Positions 46,381 to 56,579 are shown, counted from the stretch's first letter. The stretch: DNA of 64,000 nucleotides from Burkholderia sp. HI2500 (GCF_002223055.1 NZ_NKFL01000002.1:186001-250000); one strand, 5' to 3'. A program made the numbers and translations. Notes: generated by a model not told the origin, from the letters alone.

Positions 46381-48122
46381 ACATTCGCAAATTCACCGGC
46401 GCAACGAGCCGCGACGCACTTCGTCTGGTGCGCGAGGCGCTCGGCGCCGACGCGGTCGTGCTGTCGAACCGCACGCTCGATGACGGCAGCGTGGAAATCG
46501 TCGCCCTGGCAGATTCGGACCTGGCCGCCGTGACCCCGCCGGCCGCGGCACGCCCGCGCATCGCCGCGTCGCGCCCGCCGGAATCGGTGCCGGCTGCCGC
46601 CGTGCCGGGCATCGTGTCGCGCCCGGGCACGCCGCTGGCCCGCCCGACGGTCAATCCGTATGCGGCAGGCGAAGGCGGGTTGCCGGACGTGTTCTCGTCG
46701 ATGTTCGGTGCAAGCGCCGACGGGGACGAGGCGACGGCGCAACCTTCGGCGCTCGATGACGAAGCGCCGGCCGCGGCAGCGCCGTCCTCCGCCGCCCCCG
46801 CACCGGCCGCCACCTCCGAACCCGCGCCGTGGCTCGTCGAGCACGCGAAGCGCCTGACGCAGCAGCGCGACGCGCTGATGGCGCGTGCGCAGGCGACGCC
46901 CGCCGCGCCGCAAGCGAACGCGCCTGCCCCGCAGGCCGCCGCGAGCGCGACGCCGCCCAACTGGGCGCGCGACATCGTGCGCGAGGCCGAACGCCGGATG
47001 CCGGCCGCCGCCCCCCGCGCCCCCGACACGAACACGAGCGCCGCGCATGCCGCGAAGGCGGCCGAGCGCACGCGCCTGTCCGCCGACGCGGCCGCCGCGG
47101 TGGCCGATGCCGTGAAGTCGCGCATCGAGCGGATCGTCAACGATACGGTGATGCAGGAGCTCGGCGAACTGCGCGGGATGATGGCAGAGCAGTTCGACAG
47201 CCTGATGTGGCACGACCGCCAGCGTCGCAGCGCCGTGCATGGCGCGCTGACGAAGCACCTGTTCGCGGCCGGCTTCTCCGCGCAGCTCGTGCGGATGCTG
47301 GTCGACAACATGCCGGCCGGCGACGGCGCGCAGACCTTCGAACAGGCCGCCGAATGGGCGCAGTCGGTGCTCGCGTCGAACCTGCCGGTGCTCGAAAGCG
47401 AAGATGCGCTGATGGAGCGCGGCGGCGTGTTCGCGCTGATGGGGCCGACGGGCGTCGGCAAGACGACCACCACCGCGAAGCTGGCCGCGCGCTGCGTGAT
47501 GCGCTTCGGCGCGAGCAAGGTCGCGCTGCTGACCACCGACAGCTACCGGATCGGCGGCCACGAGCAGCTGCGCATCTTCGGCAAGATCCTCGGCGTGCCC
47601 GTGCACGCGGTGAAGGATGCGGGCGACCTCGCGCTCGCGCTGTCCGAGCTGCGCAACAAGCACATCGTGCTGATCGACACGATCGGCATGAGCCAGCGCG
47701 ACCGGGCGGTATCCGACCAGATCGCGATGCTGCACGGGGCGAACGCGCCGGTGCAGCGCCTGCTGCTGCTCAACGCGACCAGCCACGGCGACACGCTCAA
47801 CGAAGTCGTGCAGGCGTACCGCAGCGCGGGCGAGCATCCGGACCTGGCCGGCTGCATCCTCACGAAGCTCGACGAGGCGACCCACCTCGGCGGCGTGCTC
47901 GACACGGTGATCCGCTACAAGCTGCCGATCCATTACGTGTCGACCGGCCAGAAAGTGCCGGAGAACCTGTACGTCGCGTCGACCAAATTCCTGCTGAAGA
48001 GCGCGTTCTGTGTACCGCGTGACGGCTCGCCCTTCGTGCCGCAAGACGAGGACATGCCGACGCTGCTTTCCGCACTGACCGCACGTTCCACCGCCGAGCT
48101 TCACGAGGTGCGATTTGGATAA
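46377..48122 (+). CDS. flhF: Flagellar SRP-type GTPase FlhF
   Basis: A 581-residue FlhF that places flagella at the cell pole in polar flagellates. N-terminal region KFTGATSRDALRLVREALG; then a long Ala/Pro-rich linker (about 50-215); then the NG GTPase domain with the P-loop LMGPTGVGKTTTTAKLAAR, the TTDSYRIGGHEQL region and the LTKLDEA base-recognition motif. Start is TTG, overlapping the flhA stop. It overlaps flhG by 8 nt. Confidence 0.95.
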   Translation: MNIRKFTGATSRDALRLVREALGADAVVLSNRTLDDGSVEIVALADSDLAAVTPPAAARPRIAASRPPESVPAAAVPGIVSRPGTPLARPTVNPYAAGEGGLPDVFSSMFGASADGDEATAQPSALDDEAPAAAAPSSAAPAPAATSEPAPWLVEHAKRLTQQRDALMARAQATPAAPQANAPAPQAAASATPPNWARDIVREAERRMPAAAPRAPDTNTSAAHAAKAAERTRLSADAAAAVADAVKSRIERIVNDTVMQELGELRGMMAEQFDSLMWHDRQRRSAVHGALTKHLFAAGFSAQLVRMLVDNMPAGDGAQTFEQAAEWAQSVLASNLPVLESEDALMERGGVFALMGPTGVGKTTTTAKLAARCVMRFGASKVALLTTDSYRIGGHEQLRIFGKILGVPVHAVKDAGDLALALSELRNKHIVLIDTIGMSQRDRAVSDQIAMLHGANAPVQRLLLLNATSHGDTLNEVVQAYRSAGEHPDLAGCILTKLDEATHLGGVLDTVIRYKLPIHYVSTGQKVPENLYVASTKFLLKSAFCVPRDGSPFVPQDEDMPTLLSALTARSTAELHEVRFG

Positions 48123-48933
48123 ACGAATCATCGACCAGGCCGAAGGGCTGCGGCGCCTGCTGGCCGGGCGCGCGTCACGCATCGTCGCGGTGGCGGGCGG
48201 GCCGGCGGGGGTCGGCTGCACGTCCACCGTCGTGAACCTGGCGGCGGCGCTCGCGTCGCTCGGCAAGGATGTGCTCGTCGTCGACGAGCGTGCCGACGTG
48301 CATTCGGCCAGCGCGACGCTGGCGGGCGCGTGGCTGCGCGACGGCGAGCGCACGCGGGTCGCGGCCGGCTTCGGCCTGTGCGCCGCGGCGCGGCTCGCGC
48401 GCACCGGCTACACCGACGCGCAGCTGAGCGATTTCATCGACGGCCCGGCCGACATCGTCCTCGTCGACGCGCAGCTCGGCGCCGACGGTTCGTTCTCGGC
48501 GCTCGCCCGCGAAGCGCACGACGTGCTGGTCGTCACGCGGGTCGCCGCGCAGGCGATCACCGAGGCGTATGCGTGCATGAAGCGGCTGCATTTCGCGCAT
48601 GCGTTCGCGCAGTTCCGCGTGCTGACCAATCACGTCGGCAGCCACGCGGACGCGAAGACGGCGTTCGACAACCTCGCGGGCGTCGCGAGCCGCTACCTGA
48701 CGGTGTCGATCGCCGACGCGGGCTGCGTGAGCGCCGATCCGCTCGTCGAGCATGCGCGCGAGCTGACGCGTGCCGCGGTCGACGCGTTCCCGTCGTCGCC
48801 CGCCGCGCGCGACTACCGGCAGATTGCCGCCGACCTGCTGTACTGGCCGATGCGCCCGCGCTCGGGTGCGGGCCGTGCCGTGCACGCGGGCGGCAAGCCG
48901 TCGTATGAGGCGGGCGCGGCACACGCCGCGTGA
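48115..48933 (+). CDS. flhG: FlhG/FleN-like MinD-type protein with degenerate P-loop
   Basis: A 272-residue MinD/ParA-fold protein that normally limits flagellar number together with FlhF. The loop reads GGPAGVGCTS at 28-37 where MinD-type proteins have KGGVGKT; both the signature lysine (Pro30 here) and the P-loop lysine (Cys35 here) are replaced. The Walker B-like strand (DIVLVDAQLG) remains. Start TTG 48115 overlaps flhF. Either it does not hydrolyse ATP or it works in another way. Identity is by fold and operon position; the loss of lysines is read directly. Confidence 0.9.
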   Translation: MDKRIIDQAEGLRRLLAGRASRIVAVAGGPAGVGCTSTVVNLAAALASLGKDVLVVDERADVHSASATLAGAWLRDGERTRVAAGFGLCAAARLARTGYTDAQLSDFIDGPADIVLVDAQLGADGSFSALAREAHDVLVVTRVAAQAITEAYACMKRLHFAHAFAQFRVLTNHVGSHADAKTAFDNLAGVASRYLTVSIADAGCVSADPLVEHARELTRAAVDAFPSSPAARDYRQIAADLLYWPMRPRSGAGRAVHAGGKPSYEAGAAHAA

Positions 48934-48955
48934 GCGCCACCGGAAGGAGAGAGCC

Positions 48956-49690
48956 ATGATGTACAACGCTCAAGGAAAGATGTCCCAGGCCGACGTGCTC
49001 GCGCAATATGCGCCGCTCGTGCGACGCCTCGGGCTGCAGCTCGTCGCGAAGATGCCGGCGAGCGTCGACCTCGACGACCTGATCCAGGCCGGCATGATCG
49101 GCCTGATGGACGCGGCCGGCCGCTACAAGGAAGACCAGGGCGCGCAGTTCGAGACCTACGCGACCCAGCGTATCCGCGGCGCGATGCTCGACGAGCTGCG
49201 CAGCAACGACTGGCTGCCGCGCAGCCTGCGCAAGACGTCGCGCGAGGTCGAGCACGCGGTGCACCAGGTCGAGCAGCATCTCGGCCGCTCGGCGAGCGAG
49301 ACCGAGATCGCGCAGCACCTGAACATGCCGCTCGACGAATACCAGGGGATGCTGCAGGACCTGCACGGCAGCCAGCTGATCTACTACGAGGATTTCGACC
49401 GCGCGGCCGACGACGAGCCGTTCCTCGACCGCTACCGCGTCGATCACGCCGATCCGCTGTCGGCGCTGCTCGACGAGCACCTGCGCGAAGCGCTCGTCGA
49501 GGCGATCGAGCGGCTGCCGGAGCGCGAGAAGCTGCTGATGTCGCTGTACTACGAACGGGGTCTGAATCTGCGCGAAATCGGCGCGGTGCTCGAAGTGAGC
49601 GAATCGCGGGTGTGCCAGCTGCACAGCCAGGCGGTCGCGCGCCTGCGTGCCCGGCTGCGCGAACAGGCGTGGGTCGGCGCGGAGTCCTGA
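48956..49690 (+). CDS. fliA: RNA polymerase sigma-28 factor FliA
   Basis: A 244-residue flagellar sigma factor that directs late genes such as fliC and motA-che, both of which have its promoter in this window. Region 2 (LDDLIQAGMIGLMDAAGRY, then ATQRIRGAMLDELRSNDW) and region 4 (YYERGLNLREIGAVLEVSES) are evident. AAGGAGAG lies 3-4 nt before ATG 48956 (a second ATG follows). Last gene of the export/regulator operon. Confidence 0.98.
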   Translation: MMYNAQGKMSQADVLAQYAPLVRRLGLQLVAKMPASVDLDDLIQAGMIGLMDAAGRYKEDQGAQFETYATQRIRGAMLDELRSNDWLPRSLRKTSREVEHAVHQVEQHLGRSASETEIAQHLNMPLDEYQGMLQDLHGSQLIYYEDFDRAADDEPFLDRYRVDHADPLSALLDEHLREALVEAIERLPEREKLLMSLYYERGLNLREIGAVLEVSESRVCQLHSQAVARLRARLREQAWVGAES

Positions 49691-49802
49691 CCCTTTACTG
49701 ACGGCCGCGCGCGCCGACGCCGCGCGCGTGTGCCGGGTGCGCGTCGTGTATGTGCAGGCTTGCGCATTCTGCGCGCCGATTTGCTACAATCCTCTCCGCT
49801 TT

Positions 49803-49911
49803 CCGAGGAGCGTTGCGACGGACCACCCTGCGTCCGCCAGGCTCGGAAGGCTTCACCAAGCAGTCGTGCGGCACAACCGCGTCGGCCCCGCTTCCTGAAC
49901 GGCGCTCACGT
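49803..49911 (+). promoter_or_regulatory. S-adenosylhomocysteine (SAH) riboswitch
   Basis: The leader of ahcY carries the SAH riboswitch: CCGAGGAGCGTTGCGACG at the start, CGCCAGGCTCGG closing the first stem, then GAACGGCGCTCACG, whose CGCTC pairs back with GAGCG near the 5' end. SAH binding exposes the ribosome binding site (AGGAGG at 49936-49941) and raises AhcY. A -10 hexamer TACAAT lies at 49785-49790 just upstream. Confidence 0.95.
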
Positions 49912-49946
49912 CACCAATCTAGAAACTTTTTAGAAAGGAGGGCGTG

Positions 49947-51365
49947 ATGAACGCCATTATCGATTCCAAAGCTTCCAACGATTACGTCGTCGCCGACATG
50001 GCGCTGGCCGGCTGGGGCCGCAAGGAACTGAACATCGCTGAGACCGAAATGCCGGGCCTCGTGCAGATCCGTGACGAATACAAGGCGCAGCAGCCGCTGA
50101 AGGGCGCGCGCATTGCCGGTTCGCTGCACATGACGATCCAGACGGGCGTGCTGATCGAGACGCTGAAGGCGCTCGGCGCGGACGTCCGCTGGGCCTCGTG
50201 CAACATCTTCTCGACGCAGGACCACGCCGCTGCCGCGATCGTCGAAGCCGGCACGCCGGTGTTCGCGTTCAAGGGCGAATCGCTCGACGAATACTGGGAG
50301 TTCTCGCACCGCATCTTCGAATGGCCGAACGGCGAATTCGCGAACATGATCCTGGACGACGGCGGCGACGCAACGCTGCTGCTGATCCTCGGCGCGAAGG
50401 CCGAGAAGGACCGTTCGGTGATCGCGAAGCCGACCAACGAGGAAGAAGTCGCGCTGTACAAGTCGATCGCGCAGCACCTCGACGCGGACCCGACCTGGTA
50501 CTCGACGCGCCTCGCGCACATCAAGGGCGTGACCGAAGAAACCACGACCGGCGTGCACCGCCTGTACCAGATGGAAAAGGACGGCCGCCTGCCGTTCCCG
50601 GCGTTCAACGTGAACGATTCGGTCACCAAGTCGAAGTTCGACAACCTGTACGGCTGCCGTGAATCGCTGGTCGACGGCATCAAGCGCGCGACCGACGTGA
50701 TGATCGCGGGCAAGGTCGCGGTCGTCGCGGGCTACGGCGACGTGGGCAAGGGCTGCGCGCAGTCGCTGCGCGGCCTGGGCGCGACCGTGTGGGTCACCGA
50801 AATCGACCCGATCTGCGCACTGCAGGCGGCGATGGAAGGCTACCGCGTCGTGACGATGGAATACGCGGCCGACAAGGCCGACATCTTCGTGACGGCCACC
50901 GGCAACTACCACGTGATCAACCACGATCACATGAAGGCGATGCGCCACAACGCGATCGTCTGCAACATCGGCCACTTCGACTCGGAAATCGACGTTGCGT
51001 CGACCCGCCAGTACCAGTGGGAAAACATCAAGCCGCAGGTCGACCACATCATCTTCCCGGACGGCAAGCGCGTGATCCTGCTGGCGGAAGGCCGCCTCGT
51101 GAACCTCGGCTGCGCGACCGGCCACCCGTCGTTCGTGATGTCGAACTCGTTCGCGAACCAGACGCTCGCGCAGATCGAGCTGTTCGTGCGCGGCAACGAG
51201 TACGAGAACAAGGTGTACGTGCTGCCGAAGCACCTCGATGAAAAGGTCGCGCGCCTGCACCTCGCGCGCATCGGCGCGAACCTGTCCGTGCTGTCGGACG
51301 AGCAGGCTTCGTACATCGGCGTGCAGAAGGACGGCCCGTTCAAGCCGAACCACTACCGCTACTGA
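49947..51365 (+). CDS. ahcY: Adenosylhomocysteinase
   Basis: A 472-residue SAH hydrolase that splits the methylation by-product SAH to adenosine and homocysteine. The NAD-binding loop is [13 protein letters not shown]; the substrate region [19 protein letters not shown] block ([16 protein letters not shown]) and the C-terminal KPNHYRY that reaches the neighbouring subunit are present. ATG 49947 is set by AGGAGG 5 nt upstream (a GTG lies just before it). First gene after the SAH riboswitch. Confidence 0.99.
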   Translation: MNAIIDSKASNDYVVADMALAGWGRKELNIAETEMPGLVQIRDEYKAQQPLKGARIAGSLHMTIQTGVLIETLKALGADVRWASCNIFSTQDHAAAAIVEAGTPVFAFKGESLDEYWEFSHRIFEWPNGEFANMILDDGGDATLLLILGAKAEKDRSVIAKPTNEEEVALYKSIAQHLDADPTWYSTRLAHIKGVTEETTTGVHRLYQMEKDGRLPFPAFNVNDSVTKSKFDNLYGCRESLVDGIKRATDVMIAGKVAVVAGYGDVGKGCAQSLRGLGATVWVTEIDPICALQAAMEGYRVVTMEYAADKADIFVTATGNYHVINHDHMKAMRHNAIVCNIGHFDSEIDVASTRQYQWENIKPQVDHIIFPDGKRVILLAEGRLVNLGCATGHPSFVMSNSFANQTLAQIELFVRGNEYENKVYVLPKHLDEKVARLHLARIGANLSVLSDEQASYIGVQKDGPFKPNHYRY

Positions 51366-51527
51366 TCCGATGCGCCGCTGCCGCCGTGCCGTTCGCGCGT
51401 CACCCGCGCGCACCCGGTACGGCGGCACGGCGCGGGATCGCCGGCTGCCGCGGCGCGCCTTCGGGCCCCCGCGGCAGCCGGCGGCGGCCACTGATCGTAC
51501 CGATCGACAACCGAACCGGAGCACTCC

Positions 51528-51881
51528 ATGAGCGTCATCCTCACCTGGGTCATCAACGCGCTCGCGCTGCTGATCATCACCTACCTCGTGCCGTCGATCC
51601 ACATCAAGAGCTTCGGCACGGCGCTGATCATCGCGGTCGTGCTCGGCCTGATCAACACGGTGATCCGTCCGGTGCTGATCCTGCTGACGCTGCCCGTCAC
51701 GATCGTCACGCTCGGGGTGTTCATCCTCGTCGTGAACGCGTTGTGCTTCTGGTTCGCGTCGTCGCTGCTGAAGGGCTTCGAGGTGTCGGGCTTCTGGTCC
51801 GCATTCTTCGGTTCGATCCTGTACAGCATCGTGTCGTGGCTGCTGTCCGCCCTGATCTTCGGTCAGCGCGACATCGGCTGA
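51528..51881 (+). CDS. Phage-holin-4-2 (YvlD-type) membrane protein
   Basis: A 117-residue protein with four membrane helices (about 4-24, 29-48, 54-76, 88-110) and the family motif LGLINTVIRPVLILLTLPVTI. Despite the family name these are common chromosomal membrane proteins and not phage lysis genes. Regularly found between ahcY and metF in this group. Function unknown. Confidence 0.9.
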   Translation: MSVILTWVINALALLIITYLVPSIHIKSFGTALIIAVVLGLINTVIRPVLILLTLPVTIVTLGVFILVVNALCFWFASSLLKGFEVSGFWSAFFGSILYSIVSWLLSALIFGQRDIG

Positions 51882-51908
51882 CGCCCCAGGGCCTGTTCCC
51901 TCAGAATC

Positions 51909-52739
51909 ATGAAACCGATCGAACTCTCGTTTGAATTCTTCCCGCCGAAGACGGCGGAAGGCGTCGAGAAGCTGCGCGCCACGCGTGCGCAGCTGCTGCC
52001 GTTGAAGCCGAAATTCGTGTCCTGCACGTTCGGCGCCGGCGGTTCGACGCAGCAGGGCACGCTCGATACGGTGCTCGACATGCAGAAGGACGGCCTCGAG
52101 GCCGCGCCGCACCTGTCGTGCATCGGTTCGTCGCGCGACAGCCTGCGCGCGATCCTCGACCAGTACCGCTCGTACGGCATCCGCCACATCGTCGCGCTGC
52201 GGGGCGACCTGCCGTCGGGGATGGGCGAAGTCGGCGAACTGCGCTATGCGTCGGAGCTCGTCAGCTTCATCCGTGCCGAACACGGCGACTGGTTCCACAT
52301 CGAGGTGGCCGGCTATCCGGAGTACCACCCGCAGGCGCGCTCGCCGAAGGCCGATCTCGAGAATTTCGCGCGCAAGGTGAAAGCCGGCGCAAATTCCGCG
52401 ATCACGCAGTACTTCTTCAACGCCGATGCGTATTTCCGCTTCGTCGACGATGCGCGCAAGCTGGGCGTGGAGGTGCCGATCGTGCCGGGCATCATGCCGA
52501 TCACGAACTTCTCGCAGCTGATGCGCTTCTCCGAGATGTGCGGCGCCGAAGTGCCGCGCTGGGTCGCGCGCCGGCTCGAGAGCTTCGGCGACGATCGCGA
52601 GTCGATCCGCGCGTTCGGCGCGGACGTCGTCACGAGCCTGTGCCAGCGTCTGGTCGACGCGGGCGTGCCGGGTCTGCATTTCTATACGCTGAACACGGCG
52701 GCCGCGACGCGGACGATCTGTGAACGGCTCGTCATGTAA
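51909..52739 (+). CDS. metF: 5,10-methylenetetrahydrofolate reductase
   Basis: A 276-residue FAD-dependent TIM-barrel enzyme that makes 5-methyl-THF, the methyl donor for methionine synthesis. The N-terminus ELSFEFFPPKTAEGVEKL is typical, as are VSCTFGAGGSTQ and HIVALRGDLPSGMG near the flavin site. Starts 27 nt after the holin-like gene; the three genes ahcY-(YvlD)-metF thus lie in one methyl-cycle operon downstream of the SAH riboswitch. Confidence 0.98.
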   Translation: MKPIELSFEFFPPKTAEGVEKLRATRAQLLPLKPKFVSCTFGAGGSTQQGTLDTVLDMQKDGLEAAPHLSCIGSSRDSLRAILDQYRSYGIRHIVALRGDLPSGMGEVGELRYASELVSFIRAEHGDWFHIEVAGYPEYHPQARSPKADLENFARKVKAGANSAITQYFFNADAYFRFVDDARKLGVEVPIVPGIMPITNFSQLMRFSEMCGAEVPRWVARRLESFGDDRESIRAFGADVVTSLCQRLVDAGVPGLHFYTLNTAAATRTICERLVM

Positions 52740-52766
52740 GCGCGCTCACGCGATTGCATGCGTCAA

Positions 52767-52803
52767 AGCCCCGCCGGTTGTGCCGGCGGGGCTTTTTTTT
52801 CGA
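52767..52803. terminator. Rho-independent terminator of metF
   Basis: An 11-bp GC stem (AGCCCCGCCGG / CCGGCGGGGCT, 5-nt loop) with eight T residues after it. Confidence 0.95.
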
Positions 52804-52828
52804 TGTCGGCGGCGCGCGGCCGCGTGCG

Positions 52829-54316
52829 TCAGCGCTGCGCCTGCATCAGCGGCGGGCGGCGCTCGAACCACGGCCGCGCCTGTTCGAGCTGGCGGGCGAG
52901 CCGGAGCAGCAGCGCGTCGTCGGCATGACGCGCGGCGAACTGCACGCCGATCGGCAGCCCGCGCGCGTTCCAGTAGAGCGGCACCGACATCGCCGGCTGG
53001 CCGGTCAGGTTGAACAGCTCGGTGCAGCCGGCCCACGTGAACGCCTTTTCCGACGACCTCGCGAGCATCTCCTTCAGCAGCGGCTTCACCGGCAGCGCGG
53101 CGAGCACCTTCATCTGCGCCGCTTCGAGCGGCGTCGGCTGCAATTCGCCGATCTTCACCGGCGGGCCCGCGAGCGACGCGCACAGGATTGCGTCGTAGCG
53201 CGACACGAGGCCGGCCACCTGCACGGTGAGCTGGCGCTGCCATTCGAGCACGTCCGGCAGGCGCGTGCGCGCGAGGCGCCGGCCGATCACGGCCATCGCC
53301 CACGTCGCGGCCTCGAATTCGCCGCGCTTCGGCGTGCGGCCGGTCAGTGCGCGCGCGCCGAGCACCATCTCCTCGGCGATCGTCGCCCATAGCGTGAGGA
53401 AGGTTTCGGCCGCGCGCGCGTAGTTGACGTGCAGCGTCGCCGGCTCGACATGGTGGCCGAGCGATTCGAGCAGTGCGGCCGCGTCGTCGAGCGCCGCGCG
53501 CGTGTCGTCGGCGAGTGCCGGCGCGAGCATCGGGTCGAGCACGAGGCCGATCCGCAGCGGGCCGGGCGGCGTGTCGAGTTCGCCGAGGAATGTGCCGGGC
53601 GCGCCCGGTGGCAAGGTCTGGCCGGTCGTCACGTCGAGCAGCAGCGCGCTGTCGCGCACGCTGCGCGTGACCGCATGCTGGACGACCAGCTCGCCGTTCG
53701 ACGGCAGGTCGACGAGTACCGGGTTGCGGCTCGGCTTCAGGCCGAACAGCCCGCAGCACGACGCCGGAATGCGGATCGAGCCGCCGCCGTCGGAAGCATG
53801 CGCGAGCGGCACGATGCCGGCCGCGACGGCCGCCGCCGCACCGCCGCTCGAGCCGCCGGGCGTGTGATCGAGATTCCACGGGTTGCGGCACGCGCCGAAC
53901 AGTTCGGGTTCCGTGTACGGCATCTGGCCGATCTCCGACGTGTTGGTCTTGCCGAACACGTTGAGACCGGCCGCGCGGCTGCGCGCGATCACCGGCGAAT
54001 CGTCGGCGGGCACGAAATACCGGTAGTGCCGGCTGCCCATCGACAGCGGCAGCCCGGCGACCGCCGCGCCGAGATCCTTCACGAGATAGGGAACGCCGGC
54101 GAACGGCGCGTCGGTGCCGCCGTCGGGTGTGGCGGCCGCGCGCTGGCGTGCGGCTTCGTAGTCCTGCAGCACGATCGCGTTGATCGCGCCGTTGACCGCT
54201 TCGGCCTGGCCGATCGCGGCGTCGAGCAGTTCGCGCGGGCTCGCCTTGCGTTCACGTACCAGTGTGGCGAGGCCGATCGCGTCATGCGCGAGATAGTCCG
54301 AGTGCATCGCTGTCAT
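52829..54316 (-). CDS. Amidase signature family enzyme
   Basis: A 495-residue amidase. The Ser-cisSer-Lys triad is recognisable: Lys80 ([15 protein letters not shown]), cis-Ser156 in [16 protein letters not shown], and nucleophile Ser180 in [15 protein letters not shown]. Related enzymes hydrolyse amides such as 6-aminohexanoate cyclic dimer or indoleacetamide; substrate here is open. Start ATG 54316 (MTAMHSD) is preferred because GGGG precedes it; ATG 54307 is an alternative. Converges on metF. Confidence 0.93.
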   Translation of the reverse strand: MTAMHSDYLAHDAIGLATLVRERKASPRELLDAAIGQAEAVNGAINAIVLQDYEAARQRAAATPDGGTDAPFAGVPYLVKDLGAAVAGLPLSMGSRHYRYFVPADDSPVIARSRAAGLNVFGKTNTSEIGQMPYTEPELFGACRNPWNLDHTPGGSSGGAAAAVAAGIVPLAHASDGGGSIRIPASCCGLFGLKPSRNPVLVDLPSNGELVVQHAVTRSVRDSALLLDVTTGQTLPPGAPGTFLGELDTPPGPLRIGLVLDPMLAPALADDTRAALDDAAALLESLGHHVEPATLHVNYARAAETFLTLWATIAEEMVLGARALTGRTPKRGEFEAATWAMAVIGRRLARTRLPDVLEWQRQLTVQVAGLVSRYDAILCASLAGPPVKIGELQPTPLEAAQMKVLAALPVKPLLKEMLARSSEKAFTWAGCTELFNLTGQPAMSVPLYWNARGLPIGVQFAARHADDALLLRLARQLEQARPWFERRPPLMQAQR

Positions 54317-54388
54317 CCCCGTTGTGGTTCGTGGCGATGACAGCAGCATAACGCGGGCCCGGTGCGCGGGGCCCGCGGCCGGCCGTTT

Positions 54389-55081
54389 TTAGAGGTGCTC
54401 GGCGAGGAAGGTCAGCGTGCGGCCGTGCGCGAGCGCCGACGCGCGCTGGTTGTACGACGCGCGGTCCGTGCAGTTGAAGCCGTGCTCGGCGCCCGGATAG
54501 TCGTGGAACGACGCGTGGCCGTGGCCGGCGAAAGCGGCCTTCACCTGGTCGACGGCCTCGGGCGGGATCGCGTGGTCGTGTCCCGCGTAGTGGAACAGGA
54601 TCGGCTGCTTGATCTGGCCGGCCAGATCGAGCGCGTTCTGGATACCGCCGCCGTAGTAGGCCACGGCCGCGTCGATCTTGCCGGTCGCGGCCGCGCGGTA
54701 CGCGAGCTGGCCGCCGAAGCAGTAGCCGATCGCGGCAACCTTGCCGGCCACTTCCGGGCGCGCGCGCAACGCATCGGCGGCCGCGCCGATGTCCGCGACC
54801 GCGAGGCCCACGTCGGTCTTTTTCATCAGCTCGATGCCCTTGTCGCGATCCGCGCCTTCGTAGGTGAGCTCGACGCGCGGCTGCGTGCGCCAGAACACGT
54901 CCGGCGCGAGCGCGACGAAGCCGTCGGACGCGTACTGGTCGGCCACCGCGCGGATGTGCGCGTTCACGCCGAAGATCTCCTGGATGATGATGACGGCAGG
55001 GCCTTTGCCGCGCTTGGGCAGCGCGAGATAGCCGCCGAAGCTGTCGTTACCGGCGGGGATGTCGATCCATTGGGCAGTCAC
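54389..55081 (-). CDS. Dienelactone hydrolase family protein
   Basis: A 230-residue alpha/beta hydrolase with the dienelactone hydrolase triad Cys121 (GYCFGG), Asp169 (YAGHDHAIPP) and His200 (GAEHGFNC). The family opens dienelactone rings in chlorocatechol breakdown but many members act on other esters or lactones. No catechol pathway genes are nearby, so the substrate is unknown. Starts with ATG 55081; the amidase gene that follows is also leftward but 70 nt away. Confidence 0.93.
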   Translation of the reverse strand: MTAQWIDIPAGNDSFGGYLALPKRGKGPAVIIIQEIFGVNAHIRAVADQYASDGFVALAPDVFWRTQPRVELTYEGADRDKGIELMKKTDVGLAVADIGAAADALRARPEVAGKVAAIGYCFGGQLAYRAAATGKIDAAVAYYGGGIQNALDLAGQIKQPILFHYAGHDHAIPPEAVDQVKAAFAGHGHASFHDYPGAEHGFNCTDRASYNQRASALAHGRTLTFLAEHL

Positions 55082-55304
55082 GTTCTGAACTCCTGGCGAA
55101 CGGGGTGCGCGATGCGCGCCCCGGGGTGGAAGAGGGCGGCCTAGTGTGCCATCGATCGTGTGACGGTGCAGCGCATGCGCCCGCTTCTCGCGCAGCGATC
55201 GTTTCGATCTCGATTATTCATTTTTCGGCGCTGCGCCGCTTCGATAGAGTCGATGTGCCGGCCTTTACAAAGCGCTTTCGCGCATCGTCATCGAAGGATT
55301 CGCC

Positions 55305-56384
55305 ATGTCTGCCCGTCTGTTTTCCACGCCCTTTTCCGAACGCTTCGGCCTGCGCCTGCCGCTCGTGCAGGCGCCGATGGTCGGCGCGACTACGACCGCG
55401 ATGGTCGCCGCCGCGTCGAATGCCGGCGCGCTCGGCAGTCTCGGCGCCGCCGCGTTCGCGCCCGAGCGCCTCGCGACCGAAGTCGAAGCCATCCGCGCGG
55501 CGACCGATCGCCCGTTCGCGATCAACCTGTTCGTGCTGCCGGACGCGACGCCCGACGCGGCGACCGTCGCCCGCGCGCTCGCCGCGATCGACCCGCTGAA
55601 CGCGGTGCTCGGGTTGCCGCCGGGCACCGTCCCCGCGCGCTATGCGCCCGACTTCCGCGCACAGCTCGATGCGCTCGTGGCGCTGCGCGTGCCCGTTGCG
55701 AGCTTCACGTTCGGCGTGCTCGATGCGGCCGACGTCGCGCGCCTGAAGGCGGCCGGCACCTACGTGATCGGCACGGCGACGCACGTGGCCGAGGGCCTCG
55801 CCTGGCAGGCGGCCGGCGCCGACGCGCTGTCCGCGCAGGGCGCCGAGGCGGGCGGCCATCGCGGCACGTTCATCGGTTCCGCCGACGATGCGCTGATCGG
55901 TACGCTCGCGCTCGTGCCGCAACTGGTCGACGCGACCGGCCTGCCCGTGCTCGCCGCGGGCGGCATCATGGACGGCCGCGGGATCGCGGCCGCGCTCGCG
56001 CTCGGCGCGCAGGGCGCACAGCTCGGCACCGCGTTCCTCACCTGCACGGAAAGCGCGATCGCGGCGGACTGGAAGGCGCGCCTGCTCGCGAGCACCGACA
56101 CGTCGACGCAGGTCACGCGCGCGATCACCGGCCGCCACGCGCGCGGGCTGCGCAACACGCTGATGGCCCGGCTCGGCGAACGCGTGGCCGACGCCGCGCC
56201 GTACCCGGTGCAGAACGCGCTGACCCAGCCGCTGCGCCAGGCCGCCGCGCGCGCGAACGACGGCGACTACCTGTCGCTGTGGGCCGGGCAGGGCGCGCCG
56301 CTCGCGCGGCGGCGCGGCGATGCGCTGACGACGTCGCAGCTCGTCGCCGCGCTCGATGCCGAATGGCGTGCGGCGGCTGCCTGA
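55305..56384 (+). CDS. Nitronate monooxygenase (2-nitropropane dioxygenase-like)
   Basis: A 359-residue FMN-dependent TIM-barrel protein. Seen: LPLVQAPMVGATTTAMVAA near the start, QGAEAGGHRGTF with the catalytic His, and the phosphate-binding LAAGGIMDGRGIAAALALGA. It oxidises alkyl nitronates such as propionate 3-nitronate; a protective role is inferred. GGATTCGCC precedes the ATG. A hairpin just after the stop may be its terminator. Confidence 0.93.
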   Translation: MSARLFSTPFSERFGLRLPLVQAPMVGATTTAMVAAASNAGALGSLGAAAFAPERLATEVEAIRAATDRPFAINLFVLPDATPDAATVARALAAIDPLNAVLGLPPGTVPARYAPDFRAQLDALVALRVPVASFTFGVLDAADVARLKAAGTYVIGTATHVAEGLAWQAAGADALSAQGAEAGGHRGTFIGSADDALIGTLALVPQLVDATGLPVLAAGGIMDGRGIAAALALGAQGAQLGTAFLTCTESAIAADWKARLLASTDTSTQVTRAITGRHARGLRNTLMARLGERVADAAPYPVQNALTQPLRQAAARANDGDYLSLWAGQGAPLARRRGDALTTSQLVAALDAEWRAAAA

Positions 56385-56403
56385 TGCGTTCATGTCGGAC
56401 GAC

Positions 56404-56429
56404 GAAACGCGCGTTGTCACGCGCGTTTC
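56404..56429 (+). terminator. Possible terminator after nitronate monooxygenase gene
   Basis: A perfect 10-bp stem (GAAACGCGCG / CGCGCGTTTC, 6-nt loop) 20 nt after the stop; T tract weak (ATTCAATG). Confidence 0.5.
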
Positions 56430-56579
56430 ATTCAATGATCACGGGCACAAAATACCGAATCGAAATGCCCCCGGATTGTTTTAAAACGACCTTTCAGAAA
56501 GCCACCTGAAATTAGCGGAAACCCTTATCCGGCGGGGCTTGCGGCGATATTCGAGTCGTCATTCCAAAGCGTGCATATC

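Noticed and set aside
51528..51881. Prophage holin
   Set aside because: The family name is misleading; no phage genes nearby and the gene sits stably between ahcY and metF.
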